A DNA stretch of 23,357 bases, taken from NCBI GenBank assembly GCA_964544295.1, contig CAZJBJ010000042.1:1-23357 (forward strand). The letters run 5' to 3'. The position numbers and the translations under genes are program-made. Of the stretch, positions 1 to 7,614 are shown piece by piece. The DNA comes from JAENVU01 sp964544295 (GTDB taxonomy: Bacteria; Actinomycetota; Acidimicrobiia; IMCC26256; JAENVU01). Below the pieces are notes generated by a model. It worked only from the letters and a program-made list of their open reading frames with translations, ran no database searches and was not told the DNA's origin. Positions within the stretch are counted from its first letter, which is position 1. Every line of letters begins with the position of its first letter.

Positions 1-6
1 ACTGGC

Positions 7-801
7 ATGGCGATTCAGGAAGTCGGATCGGGCGACACGCGGGTCAAGCCGATCAAGCTCGGCGGCGCGCTCGTCACGATCGTCGAACCCCACCCGGGTC
101 ACGAGGTCGAGTACAACCGCTGGTACGAGCGCGACCACTTCTACGCGGGCTGCATGATCGGCGCCTGGACGATCAGCGGCACCCGCTACGTCGCCACCCG
201 CGACCACAAGGCGGTCCGGTTCCCGACCGACACCACGGTCGTCCCCGACATCAGCAAGGGTTCCTACGTCGCGATCTACTGGATCCTCGCCGGGAAGTTC
301 GGGGAATGGGTGCAGTGGGGCACCGACCAGGTCAACTGGCTGCACGCCAACGACCGCATGTTCGAACACCGCGACCACGTGCACACCGCGATGTACAAGT
401 ACAAGGGCGAGGCCCACGCCGACACCGACGGCGTGCCCGCCGAACTCGCGCTCGACCGCGGCTATCCGGGGCTGGTCGTGATGATGGCCGAGCCACCCGA
501 GGGCAAGGACTCGAAGTGGCTCACCGAGTGGGTGACGAGTCGCGCGATGCCGCCGGCCGACCAGGTGACCGTGTTCGGATCGGTGCCGCTCCTCGCCAAC
601 GCGCCGAAGGACGTGCCGCTCACCCCCGAGACCGAGCGGGTCACGCTGCTCTGGTGGTGCGAGGCCGATCCGCTCCCCAACTGGGCCGCGTACGAGGCGT
701 TCGCCGCCGACCTCGCCGCTGACGGCGGCAAGGTCGTCTTCGCGGCACCGTTCATCAAGACGGTGCCCGGCACCGACACCTACACCGACCAACTCTGGTA
801 G
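7..801 (+). CDS. Hypothetical protein, duplicated dimeric alpha/beta-barrel (EthD-like) fold
   Basis: A 264-aa soluble protein with no signal peptide or membrane segment. I do not recognise a named family. Two halves look alike: residues about 18-65 (GGALVTIVEPHPGHEVEYN, then RWYERDHF) and about 153-205 (YPGLVVMMAEPPEG, then WLTEW) each start with a hydrophobic strand followed by a polar/aromatic helix. This is the pattern of EthD-like or ABM-type ferredoxin-fold proteins, which are often small catabolic enzymes or accessory proteins. The middle is rich in His and aromatic residues (FEHRDHVHTAMYKYKGE, about 118-135), which may line a pocket. It ends 7 bp from the convergent GntR gene. The ATG lies 6 bp inside the window and no in-frame stop precedes it, so the true start could be further upstream. 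The fold is inferred by eye and the substrate is unknown. Confidence 0.75.
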   Translation: MAIQEVGSGDTRVKPIKLGGALVTIVEPHPGHEVEYNRWYERDHFYAGCMIGAWTISGTRYVATRDHKAVRFPTDTTVVPDISKGSYVAIYWILAGKFGEWVQWGTDQVNWLHANDRMFEHRDHVHTAMYKYKGEAHADTDGVPAELALDRGYPGLVVMMAEPPEGKDSKWLTEWVTSRAMPPADQVTVFGSVPLLANAPKDVPLTPETERVTLLWWCEADPLPNWAAYEAFAADLAADGGKVVFAAPFIKTVPGTDTYTDQLW

Positions 802-808
802 TCGCGGT

Positions 809-1456
809 TCAGCTGCGGGCGCCGTCCAGCGTGGCCTGGAGGTGCGAGCGCAGAAAGTCGACGGCGTCGTCGATGCGCCCTGCCACCGCGTGGTCGCACA
901 ACGTCCGGTGTTCGGCGATCACGTCGTGGTGGCCGCGGGGCGCGCCGATGGCGAGTACCTGGAATCGCTGGGAGTGCTCGGCGAGACCTTCGATGAGCGC
1001 GAGCATCCGTTGGTTCGGACAGCGCGCCAACAGCGCGGCGTGGAATGCGCGGTGCGCCCCGAGGAGCTCGCCCAGCGGGCGAGCCGACCGCAGCGCCTGC
1101 TCGTAGCCGGCGCAGGTCCGCTCAATCTCGGCACGGAGTTCGTCGTCGGTCCGTGCGAGCGATTCCGCCAAGGCGACGGGCTCGAGCAGCATGCGGAGTT
1201 CGTAGACCTCTTCGACGTCCTGGACCGAGGCATCGGCGACCCGCGCGCCGCGTTGGGGTCGCAGTTCCACGAGCCCGACACCGGCCAGGCGCTGCAACGC
1301 TTCCCGCACCGGCGTGGGACTGACCTCCCACCGGTCGGCCAACTCCTCGGCGCGCAGGGGCGTCCCCGGCGGCAGTGCTCCTTCGAGAATCGCGTCGCGC
1401 AGTCGGTCGTCGACCCACTGGGTGCGCGTCCTCGGCAATTTCACGCTTGACGCCAT
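809..1456 (-). CDS. GntR family transcriptional regulator, FCD (FadR-type) domain
   Basis: A 215-aa DNA-binding regulator. Residues about 12-75 form a winged helix-turn-helix (WVDDRLRDAILEGALPPG, LRAEELADRWEVSPTPVREAL, then the wing VELRPQRGARV). Residues about 80-205 match the all-helical FCD ligand domain: YELRMLLEP, the His-bearing AHRAFHAAL, EHRTLCDHAVAG and LRSHLQ, which carry the usual metal or ligand histidines. It is transcribed divergently from the fumarylacetoacetate hydrolase-VOC operon across a 55-bp gap, so that operon is the likely target, with autoregulation likely; the effector would then be a carboxylic acid from that pathway. On the minus strand TAGAAT lies 7 nt before the ATG and no Shine-Dalgarno is seen, which suggests a leaderless mRNA. 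The family is clear; the target and effector are inferred. Confidence 0.93.
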   Translation of the reverse strand: MASSVKLPRTRTQWVDDRLRDAILEGALPPGTPLRAEELADRWEVSPTPVREALQRLAGVGLVELRPQRGARVADASVQDVEEVYELRMLLEPVALAESLARTDDELRAEIERTCAGYEQALRSARPLGELLGAHRAFHAALLARCPNQRMLALIEGLAEHSQRFQVLAIGAPRGHHDVIAEHRTLCDHAVAGRIDDAVDFLRSHLQATLDGARS

Positions 1457-1476
1457 ATCCCATATTCTATAGATTC
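1446..1476. promoter_or_regulatory. Divergent promoter and candidate GntR operator
   Basis: An AT-rich island in GC-rich DNA between the GntR gene and the FAH operon. On the plus strand TTGACG (1447-1452) and TAGATT (1470-1475) are separated by 17 bp, a good sigma70-like pair for the FAH operon, followed by a GGAG Shine-Dalgarno (1498-1501) 10 nt before its ATG. On the minus strand TAGAAT (1469-1464) lies 7 nt from the GntR ATG. The 8-bp palindrome TCTATAGA (1466-1473) overlaps both -10 elements and could be the GntR binding site. The motifs are visible; binding is inferred. Confidence 0.5.
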
Positions 1477-1511
1477 ATCGGTGAACCCGCAACTCCCGGA
1501 GTAACTTCCCC

Positions 1512-2384
1512 ATGCGCATCGCCCGATTCGACCACGCCGGCACCGTCGTGACCGGTGCCGCCGCGCCCGACGCCTCGCAGTTCGCGGTGCTCGGAAGCGC
1601 CGACCCCGTCGCCCTCCTCGCCGGTGGTCCCGACGCCGTGCGCGTCGCGATCGCGGAGGCGACCGAAACCGTGGCGCTCGCCGACGTGCAGCTCCGGGCG
1701 CCGCTCCCCCGTCCCCCGAAGTTCCTCGCCATCGGACTGAACTACGCCGACCACTGTGCGGAGGCGGGCATGCCCGAACCCGACTTCCCGATGTTCTTCA
1801 ACAAGCAGACGACGTGCGTCATCGGCCCGGGCGAGGCGATCCACGTCCCCCGTGTCTCGGCGATGGTCGACTACGAGTGCGAGCTCGGGGTCGTCATCGG
1901 ACTCCGGTGCCGACACGTCCCGGCCGACCGGGCGCACGAGGTGATCGCCGGATACACCGTCGTGAACGACATCACGGTGCGCGACTGGCAACTGCGTTCC
2001 CCGACCATGACCCTCGGCAAGAGCTTCGACACCCACGGGCCGATCGGACCCTGGATCGTCACGGCCGATGAGATCTCCGACCCGCAGGCCCTCGGGCTGC
2101 GGACCTGGGTGAACGGCGAACTGCTCCAGGATGCGACGACCGCCGGGATGATCTTCGACTGTGCCCAGCAGATCGAAACGCTGTCCACCGCGTTCACGCT
2201 CGAACCGGGCGACATCATCGCGACGGGCACACCGGCGGGCGTCGGCATGCTGCGCCAACCCTCCCGGTGGCTGGAACCGGGTGACACCGTTGTCGTCGAG
2301 GTCGACGGGATCGGACGGCTCGAGAATCCGATCGTCGCCGAACCGGCCGGCACCCCCACCCTGCCCGACGTCGCCGAGAGGTAG
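1512..2384 (+). CDS. Fumarylacetoacetate hydrolase (FAH) family protein
   Basis: A 290-aa enzyme of the FAH/HpcE family, which hydrolyses C-C bonds in, or isomerises or decarboxylates, beta-diketo or 2-oxo acids from aromatic ring cleavage. The N-terminal 65 residues form the short lead domain. The catalytic domain begins at PPKFLAIGLNYADH (about 68-81). The divalent-metal set is intact: E122 and E124 in YECELG and D153 in VVNDIT. Also present are K170 in TLGKSFDTHGPIGPW and the GTPAGVG loop (249-255) followed by LEPGDTV. It has a good sigma70-like promoter and a GGAG site. It is first in a likely operon with the VOC dioxygenase-type gene 9 bp downstream and the flavin-type gene after that, which fits a meta-cleavage module under the adjacent GntR regulator. 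The exact substrate (2-hydroxymuconate-type acid, fumarylpyruvate or other) cannot be read from the sequence. Confidence 0.93.
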   Translation: MRIARFDHAGTVVTGAAAPDASQFAVLGSADPVALLAGGPDAVRVAIAEATETVALADVQLRAPLPRPPKFLAIGLNYADHCAEAGMPEPDFPMFFNKQTTCVIGPGEAIHVPRVSAMVDYECELGVVIGLRCRHVPADRAHEVIAGYTVVNDITVRDWQLRSPTMTLGKSFDTHGPIGPWIVTADEISDPQALGLRTWVNGELLQDATTAGMIFDCAQQIETLSTAFTLEPGDIIATGTPAGVGMLRQPSRWLEPGDTVVVEVDGIGRLENPIVAEPAGTPTLPDVAER

Positions 2385-2393
2385 GAACCCACC

Positions 2394-3296
2394 ATGGCCC
2401 TCCACCGACTCACCCACGTCACGCTCGCCGCCCCGGATGCGGCCGCAGTCGCCGACTTCTACTCCGAGTTCGGATTGATGGCGACGCGGGACGACCGCTT
2501 CGCCACCGTCGACGGTGGCGAGCAACTCCGACTCGTCGAAGGCGACCGCCGCCGGGTGACGGAACTGGGACTCGGCGCCGCCGACCCCACCGATCTCGAG
2601 GAGCTCGGCGCGCGGCTCGCGGCCGCCGGTTTCGCGGCCGATCGCGACGGCGACGAGCTCCGCACCGAGGATCCGATCACCGACATGGCCGTCGTGATCC
2701 GCGTGGCGGAAGCGATCGTGAGTACACCCCGACCGGTGCCGGCGAGCAACGGTCCGGGCACGGTGCGCCGCACCGACGCACGAGCGGAACCGGTCGATCG
2801 GACCGGGCCGGTCCGGCCCCGCAAGCTCGGGCACGTCGTGATCGGATCGCCCGACCATGCGGCCACCCAACGCCTCTTCACCGAGGGGCTCGGCTTTGCG
2901 ATCAGTGACGAGATCCCGGGCGTCGCCGCGTTCCTGCGCTGCTCGACCGACCACCACAACGTGCTCGTCCAGGATGCGCCGAGCACCTACGTCCACCACA
3001 CGTCCTGGCAGGTCGACGACGTCGACGAGATCGGCCGCGGCGCCGGGCACCTGCTCGCCGGCGACCCGCACCGCCACGTGTGGGGCCTCGGGCGGCACTA
3101 CCTCGGATCCAACTTCTTCTGGTACCTGCGTGACCCGGCGGGAACGTTCGCCGAGTACTACGCCGATCTCGATGTCATCGCCGATCCGAGCGCGTGGACG
3201 CCGCGCCAGCTGACCGACTCGCGCGCCCTGTACGCCTGGGGCCCGCCACCCCCGCTCGAGTTCATTGCGCCCACCGATCTGGAGACTGCATCATGA
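2394..3296 (+). CDS. Two-domain VOC family protein, extradiol ring-cleavage dioxygenase-like
   Basis: A 300-aa protein with two vicinal-oxygen-chelate modules, the layout of type I extradiol dioxygenases such as BphC. The N-terminal module (about 3-110, HRLTHVTLAAPD) has lost the metal site, as is normal. The C-terminal module (about 144-260) keeps it: H147 in KLGHVVIG, H201/H202 in YVHHTSW and E254 in GTFAEYYADL. Further BphC-like active-site positions are DHHNVLV (H188) and GRHYLGSNFFWYL (H235). This supports Fe(II)-dependent opening of a catechol-type ring. The linker (about 110-140) is long and rich in Pro and Arg. It lies 9 bp after the FAH gene and its TGA overlaps the next ATG (ATGA). 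Dioxygenase activity is inferred from retained ligands and context; another VOC function is possible. Confidence 0.9.
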   Translation: MALHRLTHVTLAAPDAAAVADFYSEFGLMATRDDRFATVDGGEQLRLVEGDRRRVTELGLGAADPTDLEELGARLAAAGFAADRDGDELRTEDPITDMAVVIRVAEAIVSTPRPVPASNGPGTVRRTDARAEPVDRTGPVRPRKLGHVVIGSPDHAATQRLFTEGLGFAISDEIPGVAAFLRCSTDHHNVLVQDAPSTYVHHTSWQVDDVDEIGRGAGHLLAGDPHRHVWGLGRHYLGSNFFWYLRDPAGTFAEYYADLDVIADPSAWTPRQLTDSRALYAWGPPPPLEFIAPTDLETAS

Positions 3297-3781
3297 ATCC
3301 TGAAGAACGCCGTCAGTTCGTCCGCGACCACCGCACGGCGGTCCTGGGCTACGCCCGCCGGACCGAAGGTCCCGCGATGTCGATCGTGTACTACGTCATG
3401 GACGGTGATGACATCCTCGTGTCGACGATGGCCGACCGCGCCAAGGCGAAAGCCGTCGCGCGCAACCCGAAGATCTCGTTGTGCGTTCTCGACGAACAGT
3501 GGCCACCGACCTACTTGCAGGTGTACTGCGACGCTGCCGTCGAGACGGACCCCGACGTCGTCGTCGACGTGATGATGGGGGTTGCCGGAGTGATGACCGG
3601 CTCGCCGATCGACGAGTCGTTGCGCGGACTCGTGGCCGAGGGCGCCGTCCAGGAGGATCGGGTCGTCCTGCGGTGTCGCCCGACGGCCACGTTCGAGACG
3701 CCGCCGCGCCATGCCCACACCGAGGAGGACCTCCCGACCCTGACTCACTGGACCAGTGCATCGATCCCCTGGGGGGCATGA
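3293..3781 (+). CDS. Pyridoxamine 5'-phosphate oxidase-like split beta-barrel protein (FMN or F420 binding)
   Basis: A 162-aa single-domain protein of the PNPOx-like/FDOR superfamily. It shows the typical strand order: an N-terminal helix (PEERRQFVRDHRTAVLGYA), a substrate-side strand (AMSIVYYVMDGDDILVSTM, about 28-46), then the cofactor-contact segment ADRAKAKAVARNPKISLCVLD (about 47-67), where Arg/Lys residues usually bind the FMN or F420 phosphate. The C-terminal part (about 118-140, QEDRVVLRCRPTATFETP) is the closing strand. The start chosen is the ATG in the ATGA overlap with the VOC gene; a longer reading would run back into that gene. As third gene of the ring-cleavage operon it may reduce or oxidise a pathway intermediate. 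The cofactor cannot be decided by eye. Confidence 0.88.
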   Translation: MNPEERRQFVRDHRTAVLGYARRTEGPAMSIVYYVMDGDDILVSTMADRAKAKAVARNPKISLCVLDEQWPPTYLQVYCDAAVETDPDVVVDVMMGVAGVMTGSPIDESLRGLVAEGAVQEDRVVLRCRPTATFETPPRHAHTEEDLPTLTHWTSASIPWGA

Positions 3782-3835
3782 GCCGGCCGGCTCGGCCGAA
3801 CTGGATACGCTCCACCGGGCACCGTGTGCCCATCT

Positions 3836-4213
3836 ATGACCGACAGTGCTTCGAACGACCATCCCACTCCCGATCCCCCGGCCGAGGTCGAGCCGGACGT
3901 CCGCTTCACGTACGCGAACGAGCGCACGTTCCTCGCCTGGAACCGCACCGCGCTGGCTCTCATCGCCACCGGGGTCGCCGCGACCCAGCTCCTTCCCAAG
4001 TTCGGCATCGCGTTCGGCCGGCGCCTGCTCGGGCTGCCGCTGATCACGCTCGGCGCGGTCCTCGCCATCACGAGCTACCGGTCCTGGCAGCAGAACCAGG
4101 CCGCGATGCGTCGGGGCGACCCGCTGCCCCGGTCGCCCATGCCCCTCGTGCTCTCCATCGGCATCGGGGTCATCGCGCTCATCGCCGTCCTGCTCGGGGC
4201 GTTCGAGACCTGA
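3836..4213 (+). CDS. YidH-type DUF202 membrane protein
   Basis: A 125-aa small integral membrane protein of the DUF202 (YidH) family, function unknown. After a Pro- and acid-rich cytosolic N-terminus (about 1-22) comes the family signature RFTYANERTFLAWNRTALALIATGVAATQLLP, then three hydrophobic helices (about 38-55, 64-82 and 102-121). Short basic loops (SYRSWQQNQAAMRRGDPLPRSP) suggest a cytosolic connection. A GTG 12 bp upstream is in frame, but the ATG gives the family-typical N-terminus; neither has a clear Shine-Dalgarno. The last base of its TGA is the first base of the next ATG (TGATG), so it is co-translated with a second DUF202 gene. Confidence 0.85.
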   Translation: MTDSASNDHPTPDPPAEVEPDVRFTYANERTFLAWNRTALALIATGVAATQLLPKFGIAFGRRLLGLPLITLGAVLAITSYRSWQQNQAAMRRGDPLPRSPMPLVLSIGIGVIALIAVLLGAFET

Positions 4214-4545
4214 TGGGCGAGGCACTCGCGGAGGACGACGACGGCCTCGCTCCCGAACGCACGGTGCTCGCGTGGAATCGCACCGGCATGGCCTACCTGG
4301 TCGCCCTCGCGGCGATCGGCCGGCGGCTGTGGCCGCTCGATCAGGGCAACCATGCGGTGATCCTCTTCGTGCTCGCCGGCGCGGCCGTCGCGTTCCTCGC
4401 GAGCCTGTGGTCGGCGGCCCGTCTGCGCACCCACGCGCGGTATCAGGGCGACACCCTCGACGCCCATGCGTTCCGCATGGTCAGCATCGGGACGCTGACC
4501 ATCGCCGTCGCCGGATTCGTGTTCGCCTTCTTTCCCGGGAACTGA
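4213..4545 (+). CDS. DUF202 family membrane protein, second of a pair
   Basis: A 110-aa membrane protein. The N-terminal signature DGLAPERTVLAWNRTGMAYLVALAAIGRRLWP corresponds to the FLAWNRT region of the preceding gene. Three hydrophobic helices follow (about 24-40, 50-67 and 87-105), with the chain ending FAFFPGN. The ATG overlaps the stop of the first DUF202 gene by one base. Tandem divergent DUF202 genes suggest a hetero-oligomeric membrane complex; this is inference, as the family has no established activity. Only 12 bp separate its stop from the convergent LLM gene, and no terminator hairpin fits there. Confidence 0.85.
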   Translation: MGEALAEDDDGLAPERTVLAWNRTGMAYLVALAAIGRRLWPLDQGNHAVILFVLAGAAVAFLASLWSAARLRTHARYQGDTLDAHAFRMVSIGTLTIAVAGFVFAFFPGN

Positions 4546-4557
4546 CGACCGGGCGAA

Positions 4558-5541
4558 CTACGGGAGGCGGGGCAACACCTCGGCGGCGAAGAGTTCGAGG
4601 CTCTCCCACGCCAGCTTCGGAGGCAGCCCGCCGGCGAGGGGGTTGAACGTCAACGCCCCGCCGTCCGCCACCCGACTGGCGGCTTCGACGATCTCGTCCG
4701 GTGTACCGACCAACACCTGCGGCGACGCCTTGAGGTCCTCGACCGACTCGGCGTCGACCATCGGCGTCGAGTGCTGGCCGCCGGTCTGGATGCTGGCGTA
4801 GGTCTGGGCCTCGTCGAGGACGTAGGGGCCGATCTCGGCCCACGTGCGATCGGGATCCTCGGTCACGTGGATGAACGTCGGACCCGACGGGCGCATCACG
4901 AACCCACCTTCGAAGCCGACCTTCTGCGCCTCGTCCGCGTACCACTCCGCGAGCTGGGGATCGTTGTTCATCGGCATCATCGGCAACCGCAGGCGCGCGG
5001 CCCGGCGGGCCGCCGCTTCGACTCCCCCGCCCACCAGGATCGGCGGGTGCGGATCGGTGAAGCTGCGCGGCGTGACCTGCACCGTCCGGCCTTCGTACTC
5101 GAACGGTTCGCCGGTGAACGCCTGCAGCATGACCTCGAGGTGTGACTCCAGGATCGCGCCGCGGCGTTTGATGTTCACGCCCGCCATCGCGAACTCTTCG
5201 GGCCGGTAGCCGGCCCCGGCGACGGCCCACACCCGGCCGCGACTCAGGTGGTCGAGGACGACCAACTGCTCGGCGAGTCGGATCGGGTCGTGCAGCGGCA
5301 CGAGCACGGCCGACAGCAGGACCGGGATCCGCGTGGTGGCGCCGACGATCGCCGCGGCTGCGGTGATCGGCGCCGACATCCAGCCGTCGTGAAAGCCGTG
5401 ATGCTCGGAGACGACCGCGAAATCGAAGCCGTGCTCGTCGGCCCACCGGAACTGGTCCATGGCCGCGGTGTAGATCTCGGCCTGGGTGGACGAACCGTCG
5501 CGCGGGGCGCGGAAGTCGTGACGCATCGTGAGATATGCCAT
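4558..5541 (-). CDS. LLM class flavin-dependent oxidoreductase (luciferase-like), copy 1
   Basis: A 327-aa TIM-barrel enzyme of the bacterial luciferase/F420-dependent superfamily. Marks are FDFAVVSEHHGFHDGW (about 39-54), the barrel strand and helix with TTRIPVLLSAVLVPLHDPIRLAEQ (about 69-92), LDHLSRGRVWAVAGAGYRPEEF (about 96-117) and FTDPHPPILVGGG (about 160-173), followed by the C-terminal GTPDEIVEAASRV helix. The EHH motif is typical of the luciferase/alkane-monooxygenase side of the family. The start at 5541 has GGAG 7 nt upstream; the longer reading to 5586 would overlap the upstream LLM gene. It is the last gene of the aldehyde dehydrogenase-LLM operon, 13 bp after copy 2. Whether it uses FMN with O2 or F420 is undecided. 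Confidence 0.92.
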   Translation of the reverse strand: MAYLTMRHDFRAPRDGSSTQAEIYTAAMDQFRWADEHGFDFAVVSEHHGFHDGWMSAPITAAAAIVGATTRIPVLLSAVLVPLHDPIRLAEQLVVLDHLSRGRVWAVAGAGYRPEEFAMAGVNIKRRGAILESHLEVMLQAFTGEPFEYEGRTVQVTPRSFTDPHPPILVGGGVEAAARRAARLRLPMMPMNNDPQLAEWYADEAQKVGFEGGFVMRPSGPTFIHVTEDPDRTWAEIGPYVLDEAQTYASIQTGGQHSTPMVDAESVEDLKASPQVLVGTPDEIVEAASRVADGGALTFNPLAGGLPPKLAWESLELFAAEVLPRLP

Positions 5542-5554
5542 GAGGATGCTCCGT

Positions 5555-6490
5555 TCAGCGAGAGAGAAGGGGGCCGACCTCGGCACCGAAGCGCGCCATC
5601 TGGTCGCAGAGTTCGTCGATGGATCGCGCCGCGAAGCGCACTTGCAGGTGCGAGACGCCCATCGCGCCGTACTCGTTCAGCGCGTCGGCAATCGCGTCCG
5701 GACTACCGGCGCGCGTGTACTTCGGCACGTCCCACGTCGGCGCACCGACGTGGATCATCTCGGTGATGACGCCGATGTCGAACTTCGCTCCCGGTCGGAG
5801 CTGTTCGGCGTGCTCCTGGATGTAGGCAATGGACTCGGGCATCAACTTCTTCGGTGTGCCCTGGGGAATCCAGCCGTCGCCGCGCACCGCCACCCGCCGG
5901 AGGGCCGGCTTCGACGATCCGCCGATCCAGACCGGTGGTCGCGGCTGTTGCACCGGCCGGGGTGACAACCCCACGTCGCCGACGAACTCGTCGAGCCAGG
6001 ACTCCACGATGCCGTCGACGGCCTCGTCGGTGATCCGGCCGCGCTCGGCGAAGGGGATCCCCAGCACGTCGAACTCGCCTTCCACGTGCCCGGCGCCGAC
6101 CCCGAGGATCACCCGGCCGTTCGACAGGCGGTCGAGGGTGGCGAATGCCTTCGCGGTCTCGAGCGGATGGCGGTAGGCGGGCACGAGCACGTTGGTCATG
6201 AGGCGCACGGTGCGGGTCTGGCCCGCGATCCACGCCAGCGTGGCGACCGGGTGGTACCAGGTCGTCGACATCGCGTCAGCCTTCTCGCGCGGGATCGCGA
6301 TGTGATCGCACACCGCGACGTAGAAGAACCCGGCATCGTCGGCCGCCTGGGCCGCGGCCAACAGCTCGTCCGGACCGGCCCCCTCGCGCTCCCACGGGCT
6401 CGAGGTGAGGAGCGACAACGCCTGCACCGGGAGCTGCATCCCGTAGACCAGTGCGCCCTCGGGTACGACCGACACCGTTTCGTGACTCAT
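5555..6490 (-). CDS. LLM class F420-dependent oxidoreductase, copy 2
   Basis: A 311-aa luciferase-fold enzyme. The pattern AAQAADDAGFFYVAVCDHIAIP (about 46-67), TTWYHPVATLAWIAGQT, RTVRLMTNVLVPAYRHPLETAKAFATLD, LSNGRVILGVGAGHVEGEFDVLG and PVWIGGSSKPALRRVA is that of actinobacterial F420-dependent LLM proteins. CDH in place of EHH sets it apart from copies 1 and 3. The start at 6490 overlaps the previous gene's stop by 4 bp (ATGA) with AGAGG upstream; the longer open frame to 6898 only shadows the upstream gene. Likely role: hydride transfer from reduced F420, or oxidation of an alcohol or ketone, on the substrate handled by the operon. The cofactor assignment is family-based inference. Confidence 0.92.
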   Translation of the reverse strand: MSHETVSVVPEGALVYGMQLPVQALSLLTSSPWEREGAGPDELLAAAQAADDAGFFYVAVCDHIAIPREKADAMSTTWYHPVATLAWIAGQTRTVRLMTNVLVPAYRHPLETAKAFATLDRLSNGRVILGVGAGHVEGEFDVLGIPFAERGRITDEAVDGIVESWLDEFVGDVGLSPRPVQQPRPPVWIGGSSKPALRRVAVRGDGWIPQGTPKKLMPESIAYIQEHAEQLRPGAKFDIGVITEMIHVGAPTWDVPKYTRAGSPDAIADALNEYGAMGVSHLQVRFAARSIDELCDQMARFGAEVGPLLSR

Positions 6491-7614
6491 GAACACTGCG
6501 CCTCTCGTTGACGGGTCGTGGAGTGCATCGGATCGCGGTCGAAGTCCGGCAGCACCGTGCGACCGAACAGTTCCAGCGACTCCTGCGCGATCTCCAGCGG
6601 CAGGGTGTTGTTGAGGACGCCGAAGATCAACTGGTCGGCTCCGGCGGACTCCCACCGTTCGACGGAGCGAGCCACGTCCTCGGGAGCACCGAGGCTGCGC
6701 CGACCGGCGGCGACGTCGGCGACCAGATCCGTGGCGTTGGGCTCCGGAACCGTGAAGTTCGCGCGGTCGACCTCGACCGGGAGCGGAATCGAGTCCAGCC
6801 AGCGCACCACGAGGGACTGATAGTGCGACGCGCCGATGTCGGTCCAGAGGTCGATCGCCCGGTTCCGATCCTCGAGACACAACAACATGCTCACGCACGC
6901 GACGTTCTCGTTGACGAAGCCGCCGACCGGTTCGTCACACTGCGAGATGGCGGTCCGGTAGGTCTCGATCAGCGGTGCCAGATCCTCGGGCTCGCCCAAC
7001 GTGAAGCACAGCGCGCCCATGCCGAGGCGTCCGGCCTTCTCGAACGTGGCCGGGCTGCCACAGGCCAACCAGAGCGGTGGGTGCGGCTGCGTGAAGGTGC
7101 GCGGCAACACGCTGCGGGACGGCATCGAGAACGCGTCGCCCGCGTACTCGTAGGGGTCGGTCCGCAGCATGCGCACCAACTCCGGGAGCGTCTCGTCGAA
7201 CAGATCCCGGGTCGTGTCCCCGTCGGGGATACCGAAGCCCTGGTACTCGGTGCTCGACGAGCCGCGACCCACGCCGAGTTCGAAGCGGCCCCCGCTCAGG
7301 TGATCCAACATCGCGACCCGCTCCGCCACCCGGGCCGGGTGATTCACCGGGGGCGTGATGTTGAAGATCCCCGAGCCGAGGTGGATCCGCGCGGTACGCG
7401 CGGCGACGTAGCCCATCAGCACTTCGTTGGCGGAGATGTGCGAGTACTCGCGCAGGAAGTGATGCTCGGTGAACCAGCCGTACTTGAACCCGGCGCGATC
7501 GGCCGTGACCGCGACCTCGACCTCGGCCAACAGGCGAGCGTGTTCCAACCCCCGCTGCGCGTCCGGGTTCGGCTGCGCCGGAACGTGACCGGAATGAAAG
7601 ACCCCGAACTCCAT
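6487..7614 (-). CDS. LLM class flavin-dependent oxidoreductase, copy 3 (long luciferase-like type)
   Basis: A 375-aa luciferase-like monooxygenase of the LuxA-like subgroup. MEFGVFHSGHVP is the first barrel strand. AGFKYGWFTEHHFLREYSHISANEVLMGYVA (about 46-76) carries the EHHF motif. IHLGSGIFNITPPVNHPARVAERVAMLDHLSGGRFELGVGRGSSSTEYQGFG (about 82-133) is the classic flavin-pocket block, and FTQPHPPLWLACGSPATFEKAGRLGMG continues the barrel. It is longer than its two neighbours, with an extra C-terminal tail ending DFDRDPMHSTTRQ. It is translationally coupled on both sides: its ATG overlaps the aldehyde dehydrogenase stop by 1 bp and its stop overlaps copy 2 by 4 bp. Family members oxidise long-chain aldehydes, alkanes or ketones. 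Linkage to an aldehyde dehydrogenase fits a monooxygenation-oxidation route, but the substrate is unknown. Confidence 0.92.
   Translation of the reverse strand: MEFGVFHSGHVPAQPNPDAQRGLEHARLLAEVEVAVTADRAGFKYGWFTEHHFLREYSHISANEVLMGYVAARTARIHLGSGIFNITPPVNHPARVAERVAMLDHLSGGRFELGVGRGSSSTEYQGFGIPDGDTTRDLFDETLPELVRMLRTDPYEYAGDAFSMPSRSVLPRTFTQPHPPLWLACGSPATFEKAGRLGMGALCFTLGEPEDLAPLIETYRTAISQCDEPVGGFVNENVACVSMLLCLEDRNRAIDLWTDIGASHYQSLVVRWLDSIPLPVEVDRANFTVPEPNATDLVADVAAGRRSLGAPEDVARSVERWESAGADQLIFGVLNNTLPLEIAQESLELFGRTVLPDFDRDPMHSTTRQREAQCS

Noticed and set aside
1467..3098. 543-aa open frame on the minus strand antisense to the FAH and VOC genes
   Set aside because: It is low-complexity in Arg/Gly/Asp/Val with no recognisable motif and lies opposite two clear genes; it is the usual codon-position shadow in GC-rich DNA.
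4546..4557. Terminator between the convergent DUF202 and LLM genes
   Set aside because: Only 12 bp lie between the stops and no inverted repeat is present.
6491..6898. N-terminal extension of LLM copy 2 making a 447-aa protein
   Set aside because: The extra residues are Arg/Gly-rich and read through the upstream LLM gene in another frame; the ATGA overlap at 6490 gives a normal start.
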